DNA from: Isoperla grammatica
Lineage: Eukaryota > Arthropoda > Insecta > Plecoptera > Perlodidae
DNA length: 64,000 bases
Direction: 5' to 3'
Assembly (NCBI GenBank): GCA_945910005.1
Contig: OX246747.1
Span: forward strand, 38,438,190 to 38,502,189
This document shows positions 1 to 10,020 of the stretch, piece by piece. Position 1 is the first letter of the stretch, and each line of letters begins with the position of its first letter. The notes under the pieces were generated by a model. The model searched no databases. It had not been told where the DNA came from and saw only the letters and a list, made by a program, of their open reading frames with translations. A program made the position numbers and the translations under genes.

Positions 1-42
1 TGTTGCTAAGTCTCTTGAACAACTGCAGAATTCTCACATAAG
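1..42 (+). CDS. Possible 3' end of an exon at the window edge
   Basis: Bases 2-40 read VAKSLEQLQNSHI without a stop and are followed by ATAAG|GTATGT, a good donor. The stretch is short and cut by the window edge, so this is only a candidate. No matching next exon was recognised downstream. Confidence 0.22.
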
Positions 43-60
43 GTATGTATGTACACGTCG

Positions 61-2150
61 TCCTTTTGAGCAATGGTCAAAATACACTTTCATACATTTG
101 AAGGATTCTAGTACTGAAGTATGGCCAACAGTTCAATAAAGTCACCAGCATCAACTGGCTGGAGGGACGGTGCCATTAAAAAAGTTACTACCAGAAAGGA
201 CGCGGAATGGACAAGAAATCCACTAGCTCAAACAAACTCTGAACTCATAATGGTACGATTGGAAATGACACTTTCACAGTTTTGATAGCAACTAAAAAGG
301 CCACTAACTAATCCTGCTGGAAGAGAATGGGTAGGTAAGTGTGGATGTTCTATGAGTTATTCATGTAATCTGGACAAGAAGAAAAGTGGGTACATACCAA
401 AGTGTTTTGTGGGGGCACTTTACGATCAATTACTTGGCAGAGCAGCAGAATAGTACATCTTCCTGCATCTAATGCTGAGTTTCCGTTATTGGGGCGTCGA
501 TTAGCGTCATACTTTTTAAGTGTGTGCCAACAGACCAATCAAAACGAACCTGCGCTCAACAGTGCAGAAGTTCTAAATGTGACGTACGGATCTTGGCTAC
601 TACACTAGTCCCAAAGTAACTAGTCTCATACTTGGATGCTTATCTATCACCCCGTTCATGTACGCTGTTTCAACGAAAATGAACATATTCCTAACTGCCT
701 TACACACATTAGTAAAGGTAATATTCCTCTTTCGTAAGCATGAGACAACTTTTGAAGTGTTCCCCGTCGGTTGGACGCTCGCCTGTCAAACTGTCACAAG
801 AGTTCGCCCCTAAACCACGCCCCCAAGACGCACAGCTCGTTCATTCACCCCTAGCGCTCCCCGCGGTAAAACCACACACACTCGTATTTACACAAGTAGC
901 GTGCGCGTGTTTTGTTTTCTATCGCGACCTAGCCTTCAAAGCTCGCGCCCTCTCTATATTTAGAAGGCTGTAAACCACTGCAAAGCACACACACACACAC
1001 AAGCTTCTAAATAAATCAGAGCCGCGAGTCAAACGAGACATTATCGTGGTGATTTTTTTTTTTTTTTTTTTTTTACTACGCGCGTTTTAAATTTAGAAAC
1101 TTTTAATATCGTTTCAATGACGTCACTACTCGACGTAAATTAGTTCTATACGCAAGTCAAGTGAATTGCGTTGCGTGCGTGCGTGTGTGCGTGTCAGTTT
1201 AACTGTAGTGTTGACGCAATAGTTAAGCCTGCAATTTAATGACTTCATCAGTCGGGAAGGAGTGAAGACAATTGTCTGAAATGACCGAGGGGGGGGGGGG
1301 GGGTTGTAAAATGAATTGAGCGATGACGACAATTGTTGGCAACATTGCCAGAGGCGGGAATAGAACGTGGACTACTGTTGCTAACTTCACGTTGTCTTTC
1401 AATTTTATGTCATGATTTATTTGGATTGCGTCAACATGAGAATTGATACTTTGGAACAACTATAAGATTATTTCTGATCTACTTGATCTGCAATTCATTA
1501 TTGTTTGTGTGCGATTTTCATTTCCGCTATATTTAACATTGTCGAACATTCTTGTGATCACAATCAACTGGCGCTATAAACAAATATTTTGAACAGAACA
1601 ATGTAAACAAACGCAAGCAAAGTGCAAAAATGTCCACTTCCTGGTTTCAAAACGCGTGTTACAAAGATTTTACAAACATGTGCAGATTTAGTAACACGCG
1701 GTAGATTTGGAAACTGCGGTTCCAGCGGTCCCAGTTCGAATACTGGCTCATGCATGGATGACGAGTGGTGTTTTTCATTTTCGATCGCCCACTCGTCGTC
1801 TCGATTAATATCGTTGCTACAATATGAGATGTAAAGCCCCAACATCATCATCATTACTTTCCTTCCTCCTTAATTTCAATTAACTTGGGACCGATTGGGA
1901 TTAATTTAAGTAATTTCCTCCCCATCTTCAGTCTTTCAGTAAAACTTGCAGTAAAGTATAAATGAACGGTATTTTATCGATATATTGAGAAGACTTTAAG
2001 ATAGGTATTGACAAAGTGATTCCTTCGCGGAATCTAAACAATGAATTTAAAAACTTTCAACTATTTTAATCCTTAAACAATCATAAAAACTAAAATATTT
2101 AAAAGTGTTTTTAATACATTGTTTAGCTGACACAAAACTTGATGATACAT
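61..2150. other. No gene recognised; simple repeats
   Basis: Apart from the weak open frame at 350-547 I see no gene here. Contents are an (AC)n run near 987-1000, a T run at 1053-1074 and a G14 run at about 1289-1303. The rest is AT-rich single-copy-looking DNA. Confidence 0.6.
350..547 (-). CDS. Unrecognised open stretch, possible exon
   Basis: On the minus strand an open frame with balanced composition includes KYDANRRPNNGNSALDAGRC and then TILLLCQVIDRKVPPQNTL. A GTATGT donor-like site (rc of 408-413) falls just after the last residue quoted. No convincing pyrimidine-rich acceptor is visible. The peptide is more protein-like than most frames here, but I do not recognise the family. It could equally be an old transposon remnant. 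Confidence 0.2.
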
Positions 2151-2192
2151 AGAAATTACTTTTTTCATACCTTGAAGCGTTCTTGAGATATC

Positions 2193-2219
2193 TATTTATT
2201 TATTTATTTATTTATTTAT
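2193..2219. repeat. (TTTA)n microsatellite
   Basis: Tandem ATTT units starting after CTATTT, just upstream of a retroposon-like segment. Confidence 0.85.
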
Positions 2220-2280
2220 GAATTGCCCCATACAGCATTTTATGCCATTTAACAGTGACCAGTATAACAACGGATGATTA

Positions 2281-2430
2281 ACAACGATGCATGATGATGA
2301 AGAGAAGAAGAGAGGAGGGGAAACCCGGTACCGGCACGTAGCCTACTCATATCGAAAAGTACCAAGGGGACCATCAGCTTTACGTCTCATCCGAAAGGAC
2401 GGTGTAACTTTGACCAGTCATATAGGTTCC
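2281..2430 (+). repeat. Retroposon-like segment
   Basis: GATGATGAAGAG start, then GGGGAAACCCGGTACCGGCA and CGTCTCATCCGAAAGGACGG. It looks like the 3' part of a SINE or LINE with its simple-repeat tail, read on the minus strand. I know of no way to assign the family from this window, and only one copy is seen. Confidence 0.3.
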
Positions 2431-2968
2431 TCCACTAACCATATCAACACGAAACAGGTATCTTTAACCAATGTCTGGACATGGAAGTTAACTTCACGAC
2501 AAGTGAGGTACGTAATACGTAACACTCAGATAATATAACTTATCTCATGTTGTGGCTATCTCGAGTTCATTAGCTTCCCCGACGACAACAATAACATAAT
2601 TTACGTCCCATGTGACTCACAAAGAAACTTTACGACGCACGAGTCAACAAGTGTTAACTTTTTCGACAATAACCTCCGTGAGTCATCCCCAGCGCCAATA
2701 ACCAATCTATGAGATGTGACGTCATATCCATGTATGGCATCAAGGGACCTGGGTTCGAGCCCCGTGTGAATCATGATACTGTCATTCATCCATGTCGTGA
2801 GCTCATGACCAGGCATGTTTTCTTCATCTATCACTCCGAATCGTTTCCAATAGTAAATAACAGCGAGACTATGCATGTAGGCTATGGATTCTAACGCTGC
2901 TCATCAATTTTCATTTGTTAATCAGTTATAAAACTAATTTACAAACAGAGAAATGAATAAAACTATAC

Positions 2969-3168
2969 AATAGACCGTTTTCAGAATTGATCTAGGACCC
3001 CTAGACTGAGTTCAGCACGGCCTTCTTAATCTTCAATGACAACAATGTACAACAATGAAATATGCACCTTAGATTTAACATTTGAAAAACTAGTTTTTAT
3101 TGTTGTCATTGAAGATTTAAAGGACATTAATTCTAAGGAATCTAGATCAATTTTCAAAATGGTCTATT
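2969..3168. mobile_element. Inverted-repeat element (MITE-like, 200 bp)
   Basis: Ends are AATAGACCGTTTTCAGAATT and the complement of AATTTTCAAAATGGTCTATT. A second, inner inverted repeat (TCTTCAATGACAACAAT / ATTGTTGTCATTGAAGA) makes the whole unit able to fold. No clear target duplication is visible. Confidence 0.6.
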
Positions 3169-3206
3169 TCCGATGAAACAATATTAAAAACACTCACTCA
3201 TATGTG

Positions 3207-3386
3207 AACACTGATTCATATGTTTCGTATTTGAAATATCGATCTTTGATTGGTTATCGCTCACTCGTCGATGGTGTTCGAAGCCTACAGGGTTGGTTCA
3301 GTCGCTTTAAATTGAACTCCCCAACTGAAAATTAGTTTCGTTACTGAGTGAGTAGACTTTAAATATGATTTTATTTTATTTATTTA
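3207..3386 (+). repeat. SINE S1 copy, 5' shortened
   Basis: It runs from ACTGATTCATATGTTTCG through GGTGTTCGAAGCCTACA to TTATTTTATTTATTTACT. GTTCGAAGCC matches a Pol III B box. Confidence 0.75.
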
Positions 3387-4479
3387 CTCAACAAAAAATA
3401 TCAATTAATTGAGAAGTCGTTGCCCTTCAACATCCACAAGACACAATGAAGACCCAGAATCCGATATTCCCCGAAGTGACCGACCACAAACCGAGCTAGA
3501 CCCGTAAAAACATCGGTCGCGGTCGCTCTACCCCTCGTTGCAACAGCCTCTCCGCAACGTCCTCGAACAAGGACCCCGTTCTCTCCCTCAGCCTCTCAAA
3601 TGGACCGTCCTCTAGTTTATTAGTTCGGCACCATCCCGTCCGTGGCGCTGCGGACGGTCGAACGGTCGATCTAACGACACAACCAACGGTTGAATGAATC
3701 TAAATTGAAACTCTTGTATAAAAGTGGCTGTGTGAGGATGATTTCCGAGCTATTTATATATTATATCGTTCTAGGCTGTAAATCACTGTCGTGCTATAGA
3801 AAAACTTGCGCTGGCAACGGTTTAAAGGGGGAAATGCTGGATTACGACTCATAACTAGCTAATTATAATGTGTGCACGTAGAGTAAGTAACTCCCACCCA
3901 TTAAAACTTCGCGAAATTATCGTTGTTTTTTGTTTTTAAGTAATATAATATCTTTAGGACCCTACACAATATTGAAAACGTGATTAATAACCATATTAAA
4001 ATAATAATAAATTGTTGTCCTCCTTTGTAAATCAGCATTCAAGCTGAAAATAATTATAATAATAACCAAATGTGGTTTTACAAGAGCTGAAACCTGGACG
4101 AAAAGAGTTAAATATATTATAGATCGTTATACGTTTGTTATTTTGGAAAGTAATTCAATAATTCGTACACATGCATTTTTTAAATCCAGTCTCAAAAATG
4201 TTAGAAGTATTGTTTTAGTGTCAGATAACAGTTTGGTGTAGGTAGTTCAGTAGGTGTTGAGGTCGATAGTAATTAGAAATGATAAGAATCACGGGTTTTT
4301 GTGAAGCTTGGCGATAAGAACCATATTGGATAAAAAAAAAGAGAGCAGAAGAGTTAATAAGAAAAATAAGAAGAGAAAATAATGTGTTCTTCACCTACAA
4401 TAGGCCTACTCTTGATTTACTTCAGTCACCTACAATGACGTATCTACGCGGCAGCTTATATACGTCATTGGTCACCTAC
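3387..4479. other. No gene recognised
   Basis: AT-rich DNA. The 3430-3700 part is more GC-rich than its surroundings but has no long open frame. Confidence 0.5.
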
Positions 4480-4486
4480 CATACAT

Positions 4487-4610
4487 ATGTTAGAGTTTAG
4501 TCCCTACAAAGTTCAAGTGCACTGGCTAGTCCCGCGTGGCAATGAAGTTGTCACCAAAGCCCTCAGAAAGTCTCACAAGTCACTCCGCGGCCGCAGACAG
4601 ATTCTAACAT
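4487..4610 (+). repeat. Dispersed repeat, copy 1
   Basis: The stretch containing GTGGCAATGAAGTTGTC, then AAAGTCTCACAAGTCACTCC, recurs at 5160-5245. Both copies flank the paired MITEs at 4796-5088. The origin is unknown. Confidence 0.55.
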
Positions 4611-4795
4611 ATATAGCACAGCCTTCTAACAGTCGTGCGACACCATTAGTGTCCTCGTATATAACCGACTGTGCTCGATATATTTGTGACGTCATACCCC
4701 GGCCGTGTCGGGCTAGTCACCTATATACGTCACACAGTCCTGACATTACAAACTCAAAGCTCTCTCACAAACTGAAAAAGTAACAAAAATACTAA

Positions 4796-4942
4796 GGGCC
4801 GGTCTTACAATGTCCTAATAAGAAAGTTATTTGTAGCAATTAAGCTATTTGGAGGATTTCAAGAGTTTTGATTGGTCGTTGCCATGGAGACAACAAGCTA
4901 TTGGACGAATAAGTATTTTCTGGGACATTGTAAGACTGGACC
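4796..4942 (+). mobile_element. Harbinger-like MITE (family H1)
   Basis: It begins GGGCCGGTCTTACAAT and ends ATTGTAAGACTGGACC, with TAA on both sides. A 3-bp TWA target and terminal GG..CC are the PIF/Harbinger pattern. It carries the H1 core TTGCCATGGAGACAACAAG. Confidence 0.85.
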
Positions 4943-4945
4943 TAA

Positions 4946-5088
4946 GGCCCATAGAATGTCCCAATAACTACTTATTCGTCAAATAGCTTGTTGTCTCAAT
5001 GGCAACCACCAATCAAAACCCTTGAAATCCTCCAAATAGCTTAATTGCTACAAATAAATTTCCTATTAGCAGATTGTAAGACCGGCCC
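4946..5088 (-). mobile_element. Harbinger-like MITE H1, inverted neighbour
   Basis: Opposite orientation to the previous copy and separated from it only by TAA. It ends ACCGGCCC then TAA. Three TAA triplets therefore frame two elements, as expected if one inserted at the target duplication of the other. Confidence 0.8.
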
Positions 5089-5159
5089 TAACCCTCCCAT
5101 AAATCGAATATCTGGCAAATCCCTTATTATGAATAACCTCTCTGGCAAATTCTAAAAAA

Positions 5160-5245
5160 AAGTTGAATTTAAATGCACTGGCTAGTCTCGTGTGGCAATG
5201 AAGTTGTCGCCAAAGCCCTAAAAAAGTCTCACAAGTCACTCCGCG
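5160..5245 (+). repeat. Dispersed repeat, copy 2
   Basis: Same block as 4487-4610, with CCTAAAAAAGTCTCACAAGT replacing CCTCAGAAAGTCTCACAAGT. It lies just beyond the MITE pair. Confidence 0.55.
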
Positions 5246-5265
5246 CATATTGGTATAATAACAAT

Positions 5266-5348
5266 AACCGCTTTTCAGTGGAGGACATTATATAGCATTT
5301 ATTATACGCCTCGTTGTAATGACGGCTCTAAAGTCACCATTTAAAAAC
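5266..5348 (-). repeat. SINE S1, internally deleted (short subfamily)
   Basis: On the minus strand it has the S1 head (GGTGACTTTAGAGCCGTCAT) joined directly to the S1 3' segment (TCCACTGAAAA). The same deletion type is seen at 37131-37254. Confidence 0.55.
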
Positions 5349-5392
5349 CCCAGCCCGAACCGAACTCAATACCAGCCAATTCGACTCGTTAA

Positions 5393-5515
5393 ACCTCGGT
5401 GAAAAAATCTTCAATCAGGATTACCGAAGGGCGAAATCAAACCGCTGACCTTCCGAATTAGTCTCGCGTCGCGTGCGTTACCGCCGAGCCACCTCTATCG
5501 GTGTCAATGTAAATA
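5393..5515 (-). repeat. tRNA-derived SINE (family S2)
   Basis: The minus strand reads GAGGTGGCTCGGCGGTAACG (A-box-like), then GCGGTTTGATTTC (B-box-like), then AATCCTGATTGAAGATTTT. This is the head plus core layout of a tRNA-derived SINE. Confidence 0.65.
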
Positions 5516-5670
5516 CAAATTGGGCCAATACAACCTCCGTTGAAAGACAATGCGTCATTAGTTGGGGCAGAGAAGCGAATCTTCTATATACCTAGTTGTC
5601 TCCACCCTTCCTGTGTGTTATGTCTCTGGAGCTAATATCACTCTCATGCATCTCCGCACACTCTATACCC

Positions 5671-5790
5671 ACAGAGTAACATGCGACACACTCATCAGAC
5701 ACGTCGCAGGTTCGATACCGGTCACCGGCAATCCTGACTGAAGGTTTGCGTCAGTTTTCCGCACTACCCCTCTTACAATAGTTATACTAA
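5671..5790 (+). repeat. tRNA-derived SINE S2, plus orientation
   Basis: GCAGGTTCGATACCGG (B box) is followed by GGCAATCCTGACTGAAGG, the S2 core. The A-box end is decayed. Confidence 0.6.
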
Positions 5791-5937
5791 GGTCCAGTCT
5801 TACAATGTCCCAATAACTACTTATTCGTCGAATAGCTTGTCTTCTCCATGGCAACGACCAATCAAAACCCTTGAAATCCTCCAAATAGCTTAATTGCTAC
5901 AAATAACTTTACTATTAGGAGATTGTAAGACCGACCC
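5791..5937 (-). mobile_element. Harbinger-like MITE H1 in duplication copy 1
   Basis: 147 bp, from GGTCCAGTCTTACAATGTCC to ACCGACCC, flanked by TAA and TTA. Duplication copy 2 has no element at this place (9448-9465 region). Confidence 0.85.
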
Positions 5938-6115
5938 TTACTATTTCAAATAACATACTACCAAGCTAGTTTAGTTATCTCCGCTCTTATGACATCCAAC
6001 TAAATATTTAAGTCTCCGCTGACTTGTTTTTTTCACCATGATAACCACGAATAAGTCAGCTGACATCCAAAATGTTTGGGAAACACATAAGACGGACATT
6101 AGTTGAAGTTACTTA

Positions 6116-6266
6116 GGGCCGGTCTTATACAATCTCCTAATAAGAAAGTTATTTGTAGCAATTAAGCTATTTGGAGGATTTCAAGGGTTTTGATTGGTGG
6201 TTGCCATGGAGACAACAAGCTATTCGACGAATAAGTAGTTATTGGGCTGGGACATTGTAAGACAGG
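6116..6266 (+). mobile_element. Harbinger-like MITE H1
   Basis: It starts after TTA with GGGCCGGTCTTATACAATC. The right end is worn (GACAGG then TAA). Confidence 0.8.
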
Positions 6267-6402
6267 TAAGGTATAGACTACTTAATTTGAAGAAACTATA
6301 CCATTGGTGTATATTTGTTAGAGAGAATCCCTGATGCACCGTAGATTTTTTTGTGTATATAGGACACTCTAAACTACAGAGCCGGATCGTGTAAAAAAAT
6401 AT

Positions 6403-6484
6403 CGACGAGGATGGGATTCGAACCCACGCGTGCAGAGCACATTGGATTAGCAGTCCAACGCCTTAACCACTCGGCCACCTCGTC
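6403..6484 (-). tRNA. tRNA-Ser(GCT), copy 1
   Basis: An 82-nt type II tRNA with the long variable arm typical of serine. On the minus strand it begins GACGAGGTGGCCGAGTGG (A box), has anticodon GCT in GGACTGCTAATCC, and ends with T-arm GTGGGTTCGAATCCCAT (B box) and acceptor strand CCTCGTC. All stems pair. Immediately downstream on the minus strand is a run of seven T (6393-6399), a normal Pol III terminator. It decodes AGC and AGT. It lies inside a direct duplication and its twin is at 9939-10020. Confidence 0.96.
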
Positions 6485-7518
6485 TTGTGTGTTGTACATG
6501 TACTCAGTCAATGCAACATGGTGCAATGTTGCTACTTGCTTAGTCAGCAACAGTTGTTGTGTGGAGATAACAAGTTGTGTGAGCGTTGACGTAAACAGAG
6601 CTGATGAAATGTTTTTGATATTTCGGAGGTCAGCGTCCGTGCGGCGCGTCCTCCGACGTCTGTACTGTGTGTGTACCTGACGATGAGAGCGAAATTGGGT
6701 CCCGAAATATCAAAGAAACTTAACAATTACATTTTTTTTAAAATTTTTAATGCTATGGAGAGTAGCACTTAAGAATTACGTAATCAAATAATCAAAAACA
6801 TTTTTGCTTGGCATTTTTAACGATATGATGCGACAGTGAAAAGTTTGAATTAATTTTTGTATTTTGCAAATTACGAAGTTTGAAAAATAAACTCAATTTT
6901 GTATCTACGTTGTATTGTGTTAGATTATTGTATTGTAAATTTTCTGTTTCATCCACTTCTACGTATTGCTTCTTGTGTATCTACTGTATGAATAGCTACT
7001 TGCTAAAAACTTTTAAACCTGAAGGCACCCTAAATAAATCCAACCCGAATAAATGTTTGTTGTGTTGCTATCTCGATTTCAAGTTGCGCAACCAGCTTGA
7101 TCTTCAGTTTTTCTTTTCTTTATCATTTTGTCTCTTTCATAGTATTTAGCAGATACATTTATTTGTACTAAAACAAAGTATGTAGACTGTGTGTAGCTTG
7201 TAGTTTATTTTATATGGAATATGCTTTAATTTAACTAAAGTGGCATATCAAATAGTTTTGATCAATCGGGGAATTCACCCACAATACGTCTAGCAGTCTC
7301 CATATACACACTAGCCGTAGTGTCTACGAACTCTACTAGTCACTGCTCTATATATCTCACAGAATACGACTCACTCCACCAGCTGGCGGTGGTTTTTACG
7401 TAGCTGGTCGATAGACAACGACTTCGATTATGAGACGACCACACGAGATCGACTTCAACTCTGCTAAAATCACAAGACTAATTAAGCGAAATGATTCGCA
7501 CACGTGGTTCGGATACCA

Positions 7519-7552
7519 GGGGGTCCAGAGAGGGGGGGGGAGAGGGGGGGGT
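7519..7552. repeat. Poly-G tract in duplication copy 1
   Basis: Two G9-type runs separated by AGA. Copy 2 has a single run at 11045-11055. Confidence 0.8.
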
Positions 7553-7749
7553 CTGTGTTTTTGTGTGTGTTACCAATCTGTGCATTGGCTTGAATCATCT
7601 CTTCATTCCCTTCTCTTCTTCTTCCAGTCTTTTCATCTCACGTATCCATTACAATCTGGACTGCATCTACTTTTTTCACTTCTCCCTACTCTTGCCAATT
7701 CTATTATATTCTTTAGTAGGTATCTCTTCTTGTCACCGATCAAGACTTA

Positions 7750-7896
7750 GGGCCGGTCATACAATCTCCTAATAAGAAAGTTATTTGTAGCAATTAAGCT
7801 ATTTGGAGGATTTCAAGGGCTTTGATTGGTGGTTGCCATGGAGAAAACAAGCTATTCGACGAATAAGTAGTTATTAGGACATTGTAAGACTGGACC
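7750..7896 (+). mobile_element. Harbinger-like MITE H1 with exact TTA duplication
   Basis: 147 bp, flanked by TTA at 7747-7749 and 7897-7899. The twin locus at 11246-11256 reads GACTTAGCTTAG without the element and with a single TTA. Confidence 0.95.
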
Positions 7897-7964
7897 TTAG
7901 CTTAGTAGTAGTGAAATTAGCTGTGATATGAATTCCAGTATTTTCTAAAGTGTTTGCGATACAG

Positions 7965-8099
7965 TTGTCGTAGCACACGAGGTCTAATTCGGTAGATCGC
8001 CGGTTCAATACCCGCTTCCGTCAATCATAACTGAAGATTTTACGAGGTTTTTCTCAACAGCCCTCGTGATCATTGCTTCACAACTATTCCCAATACCAC
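7965..8099 (+). repeat. tRNA-derived SINE S2
   Basis: CGAGGTCTAATTCGGTAGAT, then GCCGGTTCAATACCCGC (B box), then AATCATAACTGAAGATTTTA. Its twin is at 11311-11453. Confidence 0.65.
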
Positions 8100-8108
8100 A
8101 ATCAGTGG

Positions 8109-8230
8109 CGTAACTAAGGGGGGGGGGGGGGTTAGGGGGTTTAAACCCCCCCCCCCGAAACTACATCGAGAATGATTATACTTAATACTACATTCAGTGG
8201 CGTAACGCAAACCGCCCGGGCCCCCCCGCA
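8109..8230 (+). mobile_element. Two hAT-like left ends (fragments)
   Basis: CAGTGGCGTAACTAAGGGGG at 8106 and CAGTGGCGTAACGCAAACCG at about 8194 look like hAT termini. No matching right ends or target duplications were found. Poly-G and poly-C runs lie between them. Confidence 0.4.
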
Positions 8231-8343
8231 AGAATCGTTGAAGGCCCCCTATATGGGGTCAATTAAGAGCCAAATATATTACATAACGAAATCAACTTTT
8301 ACTTGAGCTCTAATACCCCCATACAATCATCTTAAAATTGTTA

Positions 8344-8490
8344 CGTCCAGTCTTACAATGTCCCAATAACTACTTTTTCGTCGAATAGCTTGTTGTCTCC
8401 ATGGCAACGACCAATCAAAACTCTTGAAATCCTCCAAATAGCTTAATTGGTACAAATAACTTTCCTATTAGGAGATTGTAAGACCGGCCC
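8344..8490 (-). mobile_element. Harbinger-like MITE H1
   Basis: 147 bp with TTA on both sides (8341-8343, 8491-8493). The first base of the left end has changed. Confidence 0.88.
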
Positions 8491-8747
8491 TTAATATCAC
8501 AAGAAGCGGTCTCGGCGACGAGCATTCTTGTAACTTGCGAGCCAAGCTGTCAAATTTGGCGTCCAAGTTCAACTGCTTGATCTGCTCACAGTTCACACTC
8601 TATGCTGAGCATACTGAGAGAGCTTTAAGACTGTCTTGAGGTCTCCTCGAATATTTATATATATCTTTTAAATTATTTTAAAATCTGAACATTATTTTTC
8701 GGTATGTTGCTACTGTGAACAGAACAGTACGAAATAACATGAGGGCC

Positions 8748-8830
8748 AGTGGCGTATCGAGAAATTCACAGTGGGGAGGGGTTGAACATCCTAAGCATGT
8801 AGGGGGTCTGGGGCGAAAGTCCCAGCCGGG
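8748..8830 (+). mobile_element. hAT-like end fragment
   Basis: CAGTGGCGTATCGAGAAATT, followed by GC-rich sequence. It resembles a hAT terminus, but the other end was not found. Confidence 0.3.
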
Positions 8831-9210
8831 GGAGGTCAATTTGCCGAAGGCGAATTTTTTCTTCATTGATAACGTTATACACAACTGTAAACACGTTTCA
8901 GAATCGCACTATGATACAAGATATTATATGATAGTTGTCCTCCGTCCGGACCCGTGGAAGATTCGATTTGTTAGCTCAAAATGGAATTTGATATTGAGAG
9001 ATTTCGATTTTTATTTTATTTTCAAATATTTGACTTTGACATTTTTTTGACCAACTTCCGGTGAACTAATTTTGGTTAACTTTGCATCATAAATGTGTCA
9101 TAGTGTTATAAACATATTCTGAAATTTGTAGCTTGTTGTAGAACAAATGTAACAAACTTCGCCATTTGAAGAGCTAGCCGTTTGATAATCTTCTACTATC
9201 AGGGGAGTCA

Positions 9211-9378
9211 GTGCGAATCACTAACGTTTTTCCCGATTATCTAATAGTACAATTTGGTTGCGTTAAGTTTATTGACGGAAAGGAACCGGCTTGCACGTTT
9301 TCTTGTACGTTACCGTCAAAAAACTTACCGCAACCAAATTGTACTACATAATCGGGAAAATCGTTAGTGATTCGTGCT
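9211..9378. mobile_element. Palindromic element (family P1), shortened
   Basis: Arms TGCGAATCACTAACG and CGTTAGTGATTCGTGC, with long inner arms around GTACAATTTGGTTGCG. The fuller relative is at 58632-58855. Confidence 0.7.
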
Positions 9379-9643
9379 TGTTAAGTTGAGAACGAAAAAG
9401 TAACTATCTGACTTCTTTGGGTACCGCAACTTAAACAGCCCTCGGACAATAGTTATACTAAGTACTTACTATTTAAAATAACACACTACCAAGTTACTCT
9501 TATGACTTGCAAGTAAAATATTTAAGTCTCCGCTCACTTGTATTTTTCACCATGGTAACCACGTGAGAAGTTTTTAAATCAAGTTAGCTGACATCCAAAA
9601 TGTTTGGGGAATACATAAAACGGACATTAGTTAAAGTTACTAA

Positions 9644-9790
9644 GGTAGAGTCTTACAATGTCCTAATAGCTACTTAATCGTCGAATAGCTTGTTGTCTCC
9701 ATGGCAACGACCAATCAAAACTCTTGAAATCCTCCAAATAGCTTAATTGCTACAAATAACTTTCTTATTAGAGGGTTGTAAGACCGGCCC
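9644..9790 (-). mobile_element. Harbinger-like MITE H1 in duplication copy 2
   Basis: 147 bp after TAA, with right end ACCGGCCC. It occupies the place of the element at 6116 but in the opposite orientation. Confidence 0.85.
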
Positions 9791-9938
9791 TATTGGACTC
9801 GTCTGTGTCGTAAGCACACGACTACTTACTTTGATGAAACTATACAATTGGTGTATATATGTTGGAATGAATGCACCGTAGATTTGTTGTGTATATAGGA
9901 CACTCTAAACCACAGAGCCGGATCGTGTAAAAAAATAC

Positions 9939-10020
9939 CGACGAGGATGGGATTCGAACCCACGCGTGCAGAGCACATTGGATTAGCAGTCCAACGCCTT
10001 AACCACTCGGCTACCTCGTC
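9939..10020 (-). tRNA. tRNA-Ser(GCT), copy 2
   Basis: This 82-nt copy has the same anticodon and ends as copy 1 and its own T7 terminator (complement of 9929-9935). The one difference I see is at tRNA position 9, G in copy 1 and A here (GACGAGGTAGCC). Acceptor, anticodon and T stems are unchanged, so it should still be transcribable. Whether A9 matters for tertiary pairing is open. Confidence 0.94.

Larger units (their letters stand above)
5770..8100 (+). repeat. Segmental duplication, copy 1 (contains tRNA-Ser)
   Basis: Pairs with 9430-11455 in direct orientation. Shared landmarks are ACAATAGTTATACTAA at the left end, the tRNA gene, the inverted repeat around GATATTTCGG near 6616-6712, a poly-G tract near 7530, and the SINE ending AATACCACA. 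This copy carries three Harbinger MITEs (5791, 6116, 7750). It also has a longer G-rich tract. Confidence 0.9.

Noticed and set aside
1622..1854. Overlapping frames on both strands
   Set aside because: Both strands are open over the same bases without domain or splice support. Chance is the simplest view.
6411..6680. Plus-strand frames over the tRNA genes (and 9947-10213)
   Set aside because: They are antisense readings of tRNA-Ser and its flank.
8106..8210. Complete hAT element between two CAGTGGCGTAAC ends
   Set aside because: Both ends point in the same direction, so they are two left ends and not one element.
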